Part shown: piece after piece, positions 1-8,328 of the stretch | How positions within the stretch are numbered: position 1 is the first letter of the stretch | How the letters are laid out: each line of letters begins with the position of its first letter | Assembly (NCBI GenBank): GCA_024644465.1 | Contig: JAHEKY010000004.1 | Location: forward strand, 1 to 64,000 | DNA length: 64,000 nt | Direction: 5' to 3' | From: Ilumatobacteraceae bacterium | Lineage (GTDB): Bacteria > Actinomycetota > Acidimicrobiia > Acidimicrobiales > Ilumatobacteraceae | Program-made: the position numbers and the translations under genes | Notes under the pieces: model-generated | Database searches by the model: none | What the model saw: only the letters and a program-made list of their open reading frames with translations | What the model was told of the DNA's origin: nothing

Positions 1-1199
1 CCCTCGGCCGACTCGACCGCGCCAAGGCCCACGACCAGGTCGAAGAGATCTCCTCGCAGTACGGCCTGCACCTCGACCCGGAGGCCTTGATCGAGGATCT
101 CCCGGTCGGCATCCAACAGCGGGTCGAGATCCTCAAGGTCCTGTTCCGCGACGCCAAGATCGTCGTGTTCGACGAACCGACGGCGGTGCTGACACCGCAG
201 GAGATCGAGGAGTTCTTCAAGATCGTCGAGTCGTTGAAGGCATCCGGCCGCGGCATCGTGTTCATCACGCACAAGCTGACCGAGGCGTTGCGCATCGCCG
301 ACCGGATCAGCGTCCTGCGCCGCGGCAAGACCGTCGGCGAGGCCGACCCGGCCGAGATCGACGAGATCGCCCTCGCCGAGATGATGGTCGGTCGCCCGGT
401 CCAGCTCGTCGTGGACAAGGAGACGGCACAGCCCGGAGACGCCACCCTCCAGGTCCGCGATCTCCATGTCGTCGACCCGACCGGCCGCACGCTCGTCGAC
501 CACGTCAGCTTCGAGGTGCACGCCGGCGAGATCGTCGGCGTGGCGGGTGTGCAGGGCAACGGCCAGACCGAGCTCGTCGAGGCCCTGACCGGCCTGCGCG
601 AGATCCTCGGCGGCTCGGTCCAGGTCGACGGTGTCGACCTGACCGACTCCTCACCGCGCGAGGTCCACCAGGCAGGCGTCGCCCACATCCCGGAGGACCG
701 GCAGCGATCGGGCCTCGTCGGCGACTTCACGGTCGCCGAGAACATGGTGCTCACGCGGTACCACGACGATCAGTTCAGCGACGGGATGCGGATGGACTGG
801 GACACCGCACGTTCGACCGCGGCCGACCTCGTCGAGCAGTACGACGTCCGCACACCGTCGATCCTGACGCCGGCAGGCACGTTGTCCGGCGGCAATCAGC
901 AGAAGGTGATCGTGGCGCGCGAGCTCAGCCGGGACCTACGACTCGTCATCGCGTCCCAGCCGACGCGCGGTGTCGACGTCGGTTCGATCGAATACATCCA
1001 CGCGCAGGTCGTGCTGGCCCGCGACGGAGGGGCCGCCGTGCTCGTCGTGTCGACCGAACTCGACGAAGTGATGGCGCTGGCCGATCGCGTGCTCGTGATG
1101 TATCGGGGCCGCATCGTCGCCGACATGGCGCGAGACGCAACGAACCACAGCGAAGTCGGGCTGTACATGGCCGGCGCGAAACAGGAGGCATCGGCATGA
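1..1199 (+). CDS. Nucleoside-type ABC transporter ATP-binding protein (5' end outside window)
   Basis: Energises uptake of a nucleoside or related solute with the two permeases downstream; acts at the inner face of the membrane. The frame is open from base 3 onward without a start, so the gene begins upstream. What remains is the end of the first nucleotide-binding domain (Walker B VVFDEPTAVL) and the whole second one: P-loop-like GVQGNGQTE, signature LSGGNQQK, and a degenerate Walker B ASQPTRGVD where the usual Asp-Glu is missing. That double-domain form with a degenerate second site is typical of the sugar/nucleoside family (NupO, RbsA). It overlaps the next gene by 4 nt (ATGA). The substrate-binding BMP lipoprotein expected with this family would lie upstream, outside the window. 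Nucleoside specificity is inferred from family and from nearby salvage genes; a sugar is the alternative. Confidence 0.9.
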   Translation, partial: LGRLDRAKAHDQVEEISSQYGLHLDPEALIEDLPVGIQQRVEILKVLFRDAKIVVFDEPTAVLTPQEIEEFFKIVESLKASGRGIVFITHKLTEALRIADRISVLRRGKTVGEADPAEIDEIALAEMMVGRPVQLVVDKETAQPGDATLQVRDLHVVDPTGRTLVDHVSFEVHAGEIVGVAGVQGNGQTELVEALTGLREILGGSVQVDGVDLTDSSPREVHQAGVAHIPEDRQRSGLVGDFTVAENMVLTRYHDDQFSDGMRMDWDTARSTAADLVEQYDVRTPSILTPAGTLSGGNQQKVIVARELSRDLRLVIASQPTRGVDVGSIEYIHAQVVLARDGGAAVLVVSTELDEVMALADRVLVMYRGRIVADMARDATNHSEVGLYMAGAKQEASA

Positions 1200-2380
1200 C
1201 GGACGTCGCAGCTCCGGTCGAGCAGCCCCCCAGGGGCGTCCTGCAGCGGGCGGTGGACCGCATCGACACGACCAACGCGATCGTCCTCCCGCTGCTCGCC
1301 TTCGTCAGCGCGCTCGTCATCGGCACGTTCGTGATCGCGCTGTCCGACATCGACAAACTCAAAGACGGCGACATCGGCGGCATCCTGACGACGATCAAGG
1401 ACGCCTACCTCGCGTTGCCGAAGGGTGCCTTCGACGGCTGGCGGCCGCTGAACGAGACGATCGTCGCGACGACGCCGTTGCTCCTCGCGGGTCTCGCCGT
1501 CGCGATCACCTTCAAGGCGGGGCTGTTCAACATCGGCGGAACCGGCCAGATGCTGATGGGCGGCATGGGTGCCGTCTGGATCGGGTTCACGATGAACGGG
1601 CCGGGCATCGTGCAGGTGCCGCTCGGCATCCTCGCCGGGATGGTCTGCGGGATGCTCTGGGGGATCGTCCCCGGTCTGCTGAAAGCGCGCGCCGGCGTCC
1701 ACGAAGTGATCTCGACGATCATGATGAACTTCATGGCCGCGTCGTTGGTGCTGTACACCCTCAAGACCGACGCATTCGTCCGGGAGGGGCGGAGCGACCC
1801 GATCTCCAAGCTGGTCACACCGGAGGGCCGCCTGCCCCGCCTGTTCGGCTTCCTCGACCGGCCGGAACTGCGCGCCCACATCGGCTTCCTGATCGCGATC
1901 GCCGCCGCGATCTTCTTCTGGTGGCTGCTGGAACGTACGACGATCGGCTTCGAGATCCGCGCCCAGGGCGCCAACTCCAGCGCCGCACGGTACGCGGGGA
2001 TGAAGCCCGGACTCCTGATCGTCACGTCGTTCGTCATCGCGGGCGGCTTCGCCGGTCTGGCCGGCGCCAGCGAGGTGCTCGGCACGCAGGGCCGGGCGAC
2101 GCAGGGATTCGCCGGCTCGATCGGGTTCGATGCGATCGCCGTCGCGCTCCTCGGACGATCGTCGCCGACCGGCACGGCCCTCGCTGCGTTGCTGTTCGGT
2201 GCGCTCCAGGCTGGTGGTCAGAAGATGCAGGTGGACACGGGCGTCCCGGTCGACCTCGTGCTGATCCTGCGAGCGCTGATCATCCTGTTCATCGCGGCAC
2301 CACTGCTGATGAAGGCGATCTGGCGGATCAAGGCCGAAGGGGCTGCCGCCGGCCCGTCGTTCGGGGGGTGGGGATCATGA
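1196..2380 (+). CDS. BMP-type ABC transporter permease, first subunit
   Basis: Integral membrane subunit of the nucleoside-type importer, 394 aa with about ten hydrophobic segments. It has the central motifs of BPD_transp_2 permeases: TFKAGLFNIGGTGQM near residue 104 and the MMNFMA segment near 178. The start overlaps the ATPase stop (ATGA) and the end overlaps the next permease start (ATGA), so the three genes are translationally coupled. It corresponds in position and family to B. subtilis NupP. An N-terminal soluble extension of roughly 35 residues precedes the first membrane segment. Confidence 0.9.
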   Translation: MTDVAAPVEQPPRGVLQRAVDRIDTTNAIVLPLLAFVSALVIGTFVIALSDIDKLKDGDIGGILTTIKDAYLALPKGAFDGWRPLNETIVATTPLLLAGLAVAITFKAGLFNIGGTGQMLMGGMGAVWIGFTMNGPGIVQVPLGILAGMVCGMLWGIVPGLLKARAGVHEVISTIMMNFMAASLVLYTLKTDAFVREGRSDPISKLVTPEGRLPRLFGFLDRPELRAHIGFLIAIAAAIFFWWLLERTTIGFEIRAQGANSSAARYAGMKPGLLIVTSFVIAGGFAGLAGASEVLGTQGRATQGFAGSIGFDAIAVALLGRSSPTGTALAALLFGALQAGGQKMQVDTGVPVDLVLILRALIILFIAAPLLMKAIWRIKAEGAAAGPSFGGWGS

Positions 2381-3642
2381 ACCAGCCCGCGACGTTGACC
2401 GACGCCTACCTCGGCCTCGCCGGATCGGTGACGCGCACTCCCGACCAGGTCAAACGGTCGCGCAACCTCGGCATCGCCTACTTCGTGCTCGCGGTCGTCA
2501 CGCTCGTCGTGTTCGCCCGCGGCGACGGCGGCACGTCGACGTTCGGCCTCGGCGGCGACTCGACGTTCGGGGTCCCCAGCATTCCGCTCGCGTGGATCTG
2601 CGCGGTCTCGTTCGCGGCGCTCGGCGGGGTGCAGATCTCACGCGGCACGGGCCGCTGGCAGTCCGCGCTGATCGCCGCCGCTGCCCTGCTGTTCGTGTTC
2701 ACGCTGATGGCGTGGGCGGCCGCCGGCAAGCAGTTCTCGCTGACCGGCACGCTGCACGATGCGCTGAAGGCATCGACGCCGCTCGTGTTCGGCGCGCTCG
2801 GCGGGATCATGTGCGAGCGGTCCGGCATCATCAACATCGCCATCGAAGGGCTGCTGCTGGCCGGCGCGTTCACGTCGGCCGTCGTCGGTTCGGTCGTCAA
2901 CATCTGGGTCGGGATCGGCGCCGCGATGGTCGTCAGCGCGCTGCTCGCGCTGATGCTGGCGTGGCTGACGATCAGGTTCCACGTCGACCAGGTGATCGTC
3001 GGCTTCGCGATCAACTTCTTCGTGCTCGGCCTGACGTCGTTCATCGACTCCCGCGTGCTCACCCGCAACCCCGAGTACAACGGCACGGGCACGATCTCGC
3101 AGTGGAAGGTCCCCGGGTTGCACCGCCTGCCGATCGTGGGACCGATCCTGTTCGAGCAGACGTTCTACGTGTACGTCGCGCTCGGCCTCGTCGCGTTCAT
3201 CGCGTGGGCGCTGTTCAAGACGAAGTGGGGGCTGCAGACCCGCGCCGTCGGCGAGCACCCGACCGCCGCGGGCACCTTGGGCATCGACGTGCTGCGGCGC
3301 CGGTACATCAACGTCACGCTCGCCGGCGCGATCAGCGGGTTCGGCGGGTCCTGGTGGACCGCCGACGTCGGCCGCTTCAACGAGAACATCACGAACGGGC
3401 GCGGGTTCATCGCGCTCGCCGTCGTGCTCGTCGGCCGGCACCATCCGGTGGGCGCGCTGATGGCCGCGCTCGTGTTCGGCTTCGCCGACGCCCTCGCGCT
3501 GAAGTTCAGCTTCCTCAACACCGGGATCCCGAGCGAGTTCCTCGAGCTCGCGCCGTTCCTCGTCACGCTCGTCGTCGTCGCCAGTGTCGGTCGCGGTGCC
3601 AGGGTCCCAGCCGCGCTCGGCCAACCCTACGAAGAGCAATAA
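2377..3642 (+). CDS. BMP-type ABC transporter permease, second subunit
   Basis: Second membrane subunit (421 aa), the NupQ-type partner of the upstream permease. I chose the ATG at 2377 because it overlaps the preceding stop in ATGA; a longer in-frame extension to 1921 would only be a shadow of that gene. The family motif ERSGIINIAIEGLLL is near residue 147, followed by repeated membrane spans. The N-terminal part carries extra hydrophobic segments before the conserved core. The gene ends the transporter operon; a large inverted repeat starts 5 nt after its stop. Confidence 0.9.
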   Translation: MNQPATLTDAYLGLAGSVTRTPDQVKRSRNLGIAYFVLAVVTLVVFARGDGGTSTFGLGGDSTFGVPSIPLAWICAVSFAALGGVQISRGTGRWQSALIAAAALLFVFTLMAWAAAGKQFSLTGTLHDALKASTPLVFGALGGIMCERSGIINIAIEGLLLAGAFTSAVVGSVVNIWVGIGAAMVVSALLALMLAWLTIRFHVDQVIVGFAINFFVLGLTSFIDSRVLTRNPEYNGTGTISQWKVPGLHRLPIVGPILFEQTFYVYVALGLVAFIAWALFKTKWGLQTRAVGEHPTAAGTLGIDVLRRRYINVTLAGAISGFGGSWWTADVGRFNENITNGRGFIALAVVLVGRHHPVGALMAALVFGFADALALKFSFLNTGIPSEFLELAPFLVTLVVVASVGRGARVPAALGQPYEEQ

Positions 3643-3647
3643 CCAGC

Positions 3648-3754
3648 TGCGGTGAGAGGTGAGAGGACCTGTCACCCCGAACTCTCACCGGAACGCACTC
3701 TCCCGACTCTCCGGTGAGATCTGGGGGCACCTGTGCCTCTCACCTCTCACCGCA
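3648..3754. repeat. Nested inverted repeat (19-bp outer and 10-bp inner arms)
   Basis: The outer arms at 3648-3666 and 3736-3754 are perfect 19-bp inverted repeats built from the unit GGTGAGAG. Between them, 3683-3692 and 3710-3719 form a perfect 10-bp inverted repeat (TCTCACCGGA / TCCGGTGAGA). The structure fills most of the gap between the converging ends of the permease gene and queF. It could be a bidirectional terminator or a small non-autonomous element with terminal inverted repeats; the sequence alone does not decide. Confidence 0.75.
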
Positions 3755-3770
3755 AGGGCGAGGAGATGGG

Positions 3771-4148
3771 TCAGGTGTCGTTCGTCAGTTCGCTGACGGC
3801 TCGGACCTCGATGCCGCCCCGGGGGCGTTGGGTCAGTGTCACGGTGACGCGCTGTGGCTTCGCCGTGGCCATGATCTCGCGGGCGATCTCGGCCGCGAGC
3901 GCCTCGGCGAACACGGCGCGGTCGCGGAATCCCCACAGGTAGAGCTTCAGGCTCTTCGACTCGACGCACCACTGCCCCGGCACGTACTCGATCACGACGG
4001 TCGACAGATCGGGCTGCTCGGTGACCGGGCACATCGAGCTCAACTCGTCGGTCGTGAACGTGACGCACGTGACGTCGGCGGGAGCCGGAAACACCTCGAC
4101 GTGTTCGATCGGGTGCCGGACGGTGCTCCCCAGTACGGTCAGATCCAT
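3771..4148 (-). CDS. queF: QueF-type NADPH-dependent preQ0 reductase, short form
   Basis: Predicted to reduce the nitrile of 7-cyano-7-deazaguanine (preQ0) to preQ1 in queuosine biosynthesis. At 125 aa it belongs to the short, unimodular QueF type. The thioimide-forming Cys40 lies in SMCPVTEQPD, with Asp47 following, and the NADPH-binding motif is ESKSLKLYLWGFRD (63-76). The usual FHE motif after it reads FAE, so the conserved His is replaced by Ala81 while Glu82 remains. The ATG at 4148 is chosen because a TAACCT box precedes it by 7 nt. No other queuosine gene is in the window. It is convergent with the transporter operon and divergent from the lipoprotein gene. Confidence 0.85.
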   Translation of the reverse strand: MDLTVLGSTVRHPIEHVEVFPAPADVTCVTFTTDELSSMCPVTEQPDLSTVVIEYVPGQWCVESKSLKLYLWGFRDRAVFAEALAAEIAREIMATAKPQRVTVTLTQRPRGGIEVRAVSELTNDT

Positions 4149-4155
4149 GTCACCC

Positions 4156-4161
4156 AGGTTA
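4156..4161 (-). promoter_or_regulatory. -10 box of queF (TAACCT, 7 nt before ATG)
   Basis: TANNNT hexamer on the minus strand whose expected transcription start falls on the ATG at 4148, suggesting a leaderless mRNA. Seen in sequence; activity is inferred. Confidence 0.45.
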
Positions 4162-4203
4162 CTCTCGGGTAACGAAACCGACGCCTGACCCGCTGGAGCA
4201 TCC

Positions 4204-5616
4204 GTGACACGCACGCCGAACCTGGGAGCCGCGACCGTCCTGGTCGCTGCCGCCCTCATCGCGGCCGCCTGTTCCGCCGACGCCGACACCCAGCCCGCGT
4301 CAGGCCAGCCGGCGCCGGCCCCCGCAGCCACCACGACAGTCGTACCCGCGGAGACGAGCCCCGCTGCGACGGCCGCACCGACGACAGCAGCCCCGCCGGC
4401 AACCGATGCACCCGTCGAGACGCCACCGCCCTCGACGACCGACCCCGAGCGGGCCGAGTCGATCGCGCAGGTCAACGAGTACATCGCGCAGGCCGCGGCG
4501 TTCGACCAGGCCGGCGCAGACATCCAGTTCCCGCAGGGGCTCACGTTCTCCGCCGGCGGGGCACCCGGGTACTCGCGCTACGTCTTCCGCGAGCACTCCG
4601 ACGGCGTCGTGCCGACGCTCGTCGAGGGCCCGATCGACGGCACGGTCCGGTGCCAGGACGAGGCGCTCCCCTGCTCGTACCAGGACCTGAAGCAGCTCCA
4701 CGCCTCGGGCGCGGCGATCCCTGCCGAGCTGCAGATGACGACCGCCGAACTCACCGAACTCGTCGGGCAGCTCGACGAACTCAACGCGTTCGCCGAGGCC
4801 CACCGCGACGTCGCGGCGGCATGCGCGGCCGGTTTCATCAGCGACCAGATCCAGACCCCGAACATGGGGTCGCACTTCTACAACATCAGCACGATCGGCA
4901 ACGGCTTCGATCCGGGTGAACCGGAGATCCTGCTCTACGCGCAGGCCGACGGCACGCTGCCCGACGGCGCGCTCGACCAGTGCGTCGACGGTGTGTGGAC
5001 CGGCGACCCGCTCGTGCTCGTCGGGACCGCGTTCATCATCCCGCCACAGGTGATCGGCGACGACCATCCCGCCACGTTCGCCGGCCCGATCGACAACTGG
5101 CACATCCACTACAACCTCTGCCGGGGCAACGCCCAGGGACGCGACTCGTTCCTCCCGAGGGCACAGTGCGAAGCAGAGGGGGGCAACTTCTCCGAGGCGC
5201 TCGGATGGATGCTGCACGCGTGGGTCGCCGACGACTTCGACAACCAACTCGGTGTCTTCAGCATGTGGAACTCGGCGATCACACCGGTGCTCGATCCGGA
5301 GACGATCAGGGAGTCCCGCGAGGTCAAGGGATCCGACTTCCCGGAGGGTGCGGAGCAGTCGCTGATCGCCGACTTCCTCTACTCCGGCGAGTTGACGGTC
5401 GCGACGGGCCAGCCACTGTTCTTCAACAACGTCGACGCCGTCCCGCACACGGTCACCGCGGGCACACCCGCCGAGCCGGCGCTCGACCGGTTCGATTCCG
5501 GCCTGCTCACCCCGGGCACCAATTTCGCGGTGACCTTCGACCAGCCGGGCACCTATTCGCTGTTCTGCTCGCTGCACCCGGACATGGTCGCGAGCGTCAC
5601 CGTGACCGAGTCGTAA
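4204..5616 (+). CDS. Cupredoxin-domain lipoprotein
   Basis: Exported lipoprotein of 470 aa. A signal sequence ends in a lipobox (LIAAACS, Cys23), followed by an Ala/Thr/Pro-rich linker to about residue 75. The last ~80 residues are a plastocyanin-like cupredoxin: His in AVPHTV and the Cys/His/Met set in FCSLHPDM give a complete type 1 copper site, so electron transfer or copper binding outside the membrane is likely. The middle ~250 residues are not a family I recognise; they are rich in conserved-looking His and aromatic motifs (GSHFYN, DNWHIHYNLC, MLHAWV) and four Cys. GTG start with GGAG 5 nt upstream (4195-4198). A dioxygenase gene begins 3 nt after the stop, so the two may be cotranscribed. 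Confidence 0.8.
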   Translation: MTRTPNLGAATVLVAAALIAAACSADADTQPASGQPAPAPAATTTVVPAETSPAATAAPTTAAPPATDAPVETPPPSTTDPERAESIAQVNEYIAQAAAFDQAGADIQFPQGLTFSAGGAPGYSRYVFREHSDGVVPTLVEGPIDGTVRCQDEALPCSYQDLKQLHASGAAIPAELQMTTAELTELVGQLDELNAFAEAHRDVAAACAAGFISDQIQTPNMGSHFYNISTIGNGFDPGEPEILLYAQADGTLPDGALDQCVDGVWTGDPLVLVGTAFIIPPQVIGDDHPATFAGPIDNWHIHYNLCRGNAQGRDSFLPRAQCEAEGGNFSEALGWMLHAWVADDFDNQLGVFSMWNSAITPVLDPETIRESREVKGSDFPEGAEQSLIADFLYSGELTVATGQPLFFNNVDAVPHTVTAGTPAEPALDRFDSGLLTPGTNFAVTFDQPGTYSLFCSLHPDMVASVTVTES

Positions 5617-5619
5617 GCC

Positions 5620-6504
5620 GTGCTCACCGCCGAACAGCGAGCGGCGTACGACCGGGACGGGTTCCTCGTCCTGCCCGACTTCGTCTCGGTCGCCGAGTGC
5701 ACGCGGTTGCGCGAGCGCGCCCTGCAGATCGTCGATGAATGGGAGCCGAGCGCCCGACGGTCGGTGTTCACGACCAACGAGCAGACCCGCACCTCGAACC
5801 AGGAGTTCCTCGACAGCGGATTCGGCACGTGGTGCTTCTTCGAAGAGGACGCGTTCGGCCCCGACGGCGAGTTGACGCAGCCGAAGGAGCTCTCGATCAA
5901 CAAGATCGGCCACGCCCAGCACGACACCGACGACGAGTTCCGGCGCTTCTCGTACGACCCTCGCCTCGGCACGATCGCTCGCGAGCTCGGCGTCGTCGAA
6001 CCGCTCGCGCTGCAGTCGATGTACATCTTCAAGCAGCCCCGCATCGGCGGCGAAGTGACGTGTCACCAGGACGCGACGTTCCTCTACACGGACCCGATCA
6101 CGGTGACGGGATTCTGGTTCGCGATCGAGAACGCGACGCTCGACAACGGGTGTCTGTGGGCCGCGCCGGGCGCGCATCGGGGCCCACTGCGTCAGCTGTT
6201 CAAGCGCGACGACCCCGACGACCCCGCCCGCGCCACCGGAGCGGTCTTCGAAGCGCTGGATGCGACTGCGTTGCCGACACCGCCCGCCGACGTCCATCAC
6301 CCGCGCGAGACCTCGTTCGTGCCGCTCGAGGTCGCCGCCGGGACGATGGTCGTGTTGCACGGCCTGCTGCCCCACTGGAGTGGGCCGAACCACTCGGCGA
6401 CGAGTCGCCATGCGTACTCATTGCATGCGATCTCGGCCGCTGCCGATTACCCGAGCTGGAACTGGCTGCAGCGGCCCGCAGACATGCCCCTGGGCGCGCT
6501 CTGA
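5620..6504 (+). CDS. Phytanoyl-CoA dioxygenase (PhyH) family protein
   Basis: Predicted Fe(II)/2-oxoglutarate-dependent hydroxylase, 294 aa, cytosolic. It opens with the family signature YDRDGFLVLPDF (residues 8-19). The metal facial triad is visible as CHQDATFLY (His-x-Asp near residue 150) and a distal His in VVLHGLLPHWSG near residue 250. Overall length and order match the PHYHD1-like branch. The substrate cannot be told from sequence. Starts with GTG 3 nt after the lipoprotein stop, suggesting translational coupling; an adenosine deaminase with its own promoter follows. Confidence 0.85.
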   Translation: MLTAEQRAAYDRDGFLVLPDFVSVAECTRLRERALQIVDEWEPSARRSVFTTNEQTRTSNQEFLDSGFGTWCFFEEDAFGPDGELTQPKELSINKIGHAQHDTDDEFRRFSYDPRLGTIARELGVVEPLALQSMYIFKQPRIGGEVTCHQDATFLYTDPITVTGFWFAIENATLDNGCLWAAPGAHRGPLRQLFKRDDPDDPARATGAVFEALDATALPTPPADVHHPRETSFVPLEVAAGTMVVLHGLLPHWSGPNHSATSRHAYSLHAISAAADYPSWNWLQRPADMPLGAL

Positions 6505-6535
6505 CCGCCACCGGCCGACTCGGGCGCCGCGTGGC

Positions 6536-6541
6536 TAACGT
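6536..6541 (+). promoter_or_regulatory. -10 box of add (TAACGT, 6 nt before ATG)
   Basis: TANNNT hexamer placed so that transcription would begin at the ATG at 6548, giving a leaderless mRNA. Confidence 0.45.
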
Positions 6542-6547
6542 GATGCC

Positions 6548-7633
6548 ATGACGACGGCCGAACTGATCACCCGAGCGCCCAAGGCACTCCTGCACGACCA
6601 CCTCGACGGCGGGTTGCGGCCGGCAACGGTCGTCGAGCTGGCGCAGGAGTTCGGCTATGACGACCTCCCCACGACCGACCCGGACGAACTGTCGAAGTGG
6701 TTCAACCGTGGCGCCAAGCGCAATGACCTCGTGCTCTACCTGGAGACGTTCGCCCACACCGTCGGCGTGATGCAGCATCGCGACGCGATCGAGCGCGTTG
6801 CGTTCGAGTGCGCCCAGGACCTCGCCGCCGACGGAGTCGTGTACGCCGAGGTGCGGTTCGCGCCGGAATTGCACATCGAGGCCGGTCTGACGCTCGACGA
6901 CGTCGTCGTCGCGGTGCTCGAGGGATTCCGGCGCGGCTCGGCCGGGACCGACCTCACGATCTACGCGCTCTGCTCGGCGATGCGTCAAGCGGCGCGCAGC
7001 CTCGAGATCGCGGAAGTCGCGGTCCGTCATCGCGATGCCGGCGTCGTCGGTTTCGACATCGCCGGACCGGAGGCAGGCTTCCCGCCGACGCGCCACCTCG
7101 ACGCGTTCCAGTACATCAAGCGCGAGAACTTCCACTCGACGATCCACGCCGGTGAGGCCTTCGGGCCGCCGTCGATCTGGGAGGCGGTCCAGTTCTGCGG
7201 TGCCGAACGACTCGGTCACGGTGTCCGCCTCGTCGACGACATCGACGTCGGCCCCGACGGCGACGCGACACTCGGCCAGCTGGCGAACTACGTACGCGAC
7301 GGCCGGATCCCGTTGGAGATCTGTCCGACGTCGAACGTCAACACCGGCGTCGTCGGGTCGATCGCCGAGCACCCGATCGGGCTGCTCCGACGGCTGCAGT
7401 TCCGCGTCACGGTCAACACCGACAACCGGTTGATGAGCGACACGACGATGAGCAACGAGATGATCCAACTCGCCGAGGCGTTCGGCTGGGGGCTGAGTGA
7501 CTTCCAGTGGCTGACGGTGAACGCGATGAAATCCGCGTTCGCGCCGTTTCCCGAGCGGCTCAAGTTGATCAACGGCATCATCAAGCCGAGGTACGCGATG
7601 CTGCAGGCCGAGCAGACGCTCGGGGTCGGCTGA
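6548..7633 (+). CDS. add: Adenosine deaminase
   Basis: Hydrolyses adenosine and deoxyadenosine to inosine and deoxyinosine in purine salvage; 361 aa, within the family's usual length. The N-terminal zinc motif reads [10 protein letters not shown] (His-x-His), HAGEAFG carries the next ligand region, ERLGHGVRL the catalytic His, CPTSNVNTG follows, and VNTDNR holds the distal Asp. The stop overlaps the upp start by one base, so the two are coupled. Together with the importer at 1-3642 it fits use of external nucleosides. The HDHLDGG form is the actinobacterial variant of the more usual HxHLDG. Confidence 0.95.
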   Translation: MTTAELITRAPKALLHDHLDGGLRPATVVELAQEFGYDDLPTTDPDELSKWFNRGAKRNDLVLYLETFAHTVGVMQHRDAIERVAFECAQDLAADGVVYAEVRFAPELHIEAGLTLDDVVVAVLEGFRRGSAGTDLTIYALCSAMRQAARSLEIAEVAVRHRDAGVVGFDIAGPEAGFPPTRHLDAFQYIKRENFHSTIHAGEAFGPPSIWEAVQFCGAERLGHGVRLVDDIDVGPDGDATLGQLANYVRDGRIPLEICPTSNVNTGVVGSIAEHPIGLLRRLQFRVTVNTDNRLMSDTTMSNEMIQLAEAFGWGLSDFQWLTVNAMKSAFAPFPERLKLINGIIKPRYAMLQAEQTLGVG

Positions 7634-8268
7634 TGGGCGTCGACACCGTCATCGTCGACCACCCGCTGGTGACCGACGCCCTCGCCCGGATCCGGGACGT
7701 GACGACGCCGAACGCGCTCTTCCGCCAGAACCTGGAACGGATCGGCACGCTGCTGATCGCCGAGGCGACGCTGACCCTGCCGACGGTCGACGGTGAGGTC
7801 GAGACGCCGCTCACGACGGCCGCGGTGCGGCGCCTCGCGGTGCAGCCGGTGATCGTGCCCATCCTGCGCGCCGGTCTCGGCTTCCTCGCGCCGGCGCAGC
7901 ACCTGCTGCCGGCCGCCGACATCGGCTTCATCGGCATCGCCCGCAACGAGCAGACACACGAACCCGAGCCGTACGTCAACAAGCTGCCCGAGTCGTTCCA
8001 GGGTCGGCCGGTGATCGTCGTCGACCCGATGCTGGCGACCGGTGGGTCGCTGATCCACACCTTGGAGCTGCTGATCGGCGCCGGCGCACAACAGCCCATC
8101 ACGGTCGTCGTCGCGCTCGCAGCCCCGGAGGGCATCGCCGCCGTCGAGGAGTCGGGCATCGACATCACGCTGTTCACGGCGGCCGTCGACGACCACCTCA
8201 ACGACAACGCCTACATCGTGCCGGGCCTCGGCGATGCCGGCGACCGTCAGTTCGGCGCCCCCGCCTGA
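7633..8268 (+). CDS. upp: Uracil phosphoribosyltransferase
   Basis: Converts uracil and PRPP to UMP (pyrimidine salvage), 211 aa. Family landmarks are the N-terminal region, the PILRAGLGF loop, the PRPP-binding VVDPMLATGGS near 135, and the C-terminal uracil-binding signature AYIVPGLGDAGDR. I chose the ATG at 7633 overlapping the add stop (TGATG); longer in-frame sequence upstream is antisense-like shadow of add. A REP-like palindrome follows 5 nt after the stop and probably ends the transcript. Confidence 0.96.
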   Translation: MGVDTVIVDHPLVTDALARIRDVTTPNALFRQNLERIGTLLIAEATLTLPTVDGEVETPLTTAAVRRLAVQPVIVPILRAGLGFLAPAQHLLPAADIGFIGIARNEQTHEPEPYVNKLPESFQGRPVIVVDPMLATGGSLIHTLELLIGAGAQQPITVVVALAAPEGIAAVEESGIDITLFTAAVDDHLNDNAYIVPGLGDAGDRQFGAPA

Positions 8269-8273
8269 CCCGT

Positions 8274-8298
8274 CAAAGTTGTGTCAGACACAACTTTG
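8274..8298. repeat. REP-like palindrome, copy 1 (inverted orientation)
   Basis: Perfect 12-bp arms (CAAAGTTGTGTC / GACACAACTTTG) around a single central A. The same core recurs at 9137-9171 and 38462-38494 with a central T, so this copy is in the opposite orientation. It starts 5 nt after the upp stop and 30 nt before the RAYT gene. Likely a REP element recognised by the adjacent RAYT, and a plausible transcription terminator. Confidence 0.8.
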
Positions 8299-8328
8299 CT
8301 GTGACACCGAGCCCGCAGACTCCGACGG

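Noticed and set aside
4300-6411. Long minus-strand frame over the lipoprotein and dioxygenase genes
   Set aside because: Antisense shadow in high-GC DNA; no domain motif, while both plus-strand genes have clear families.
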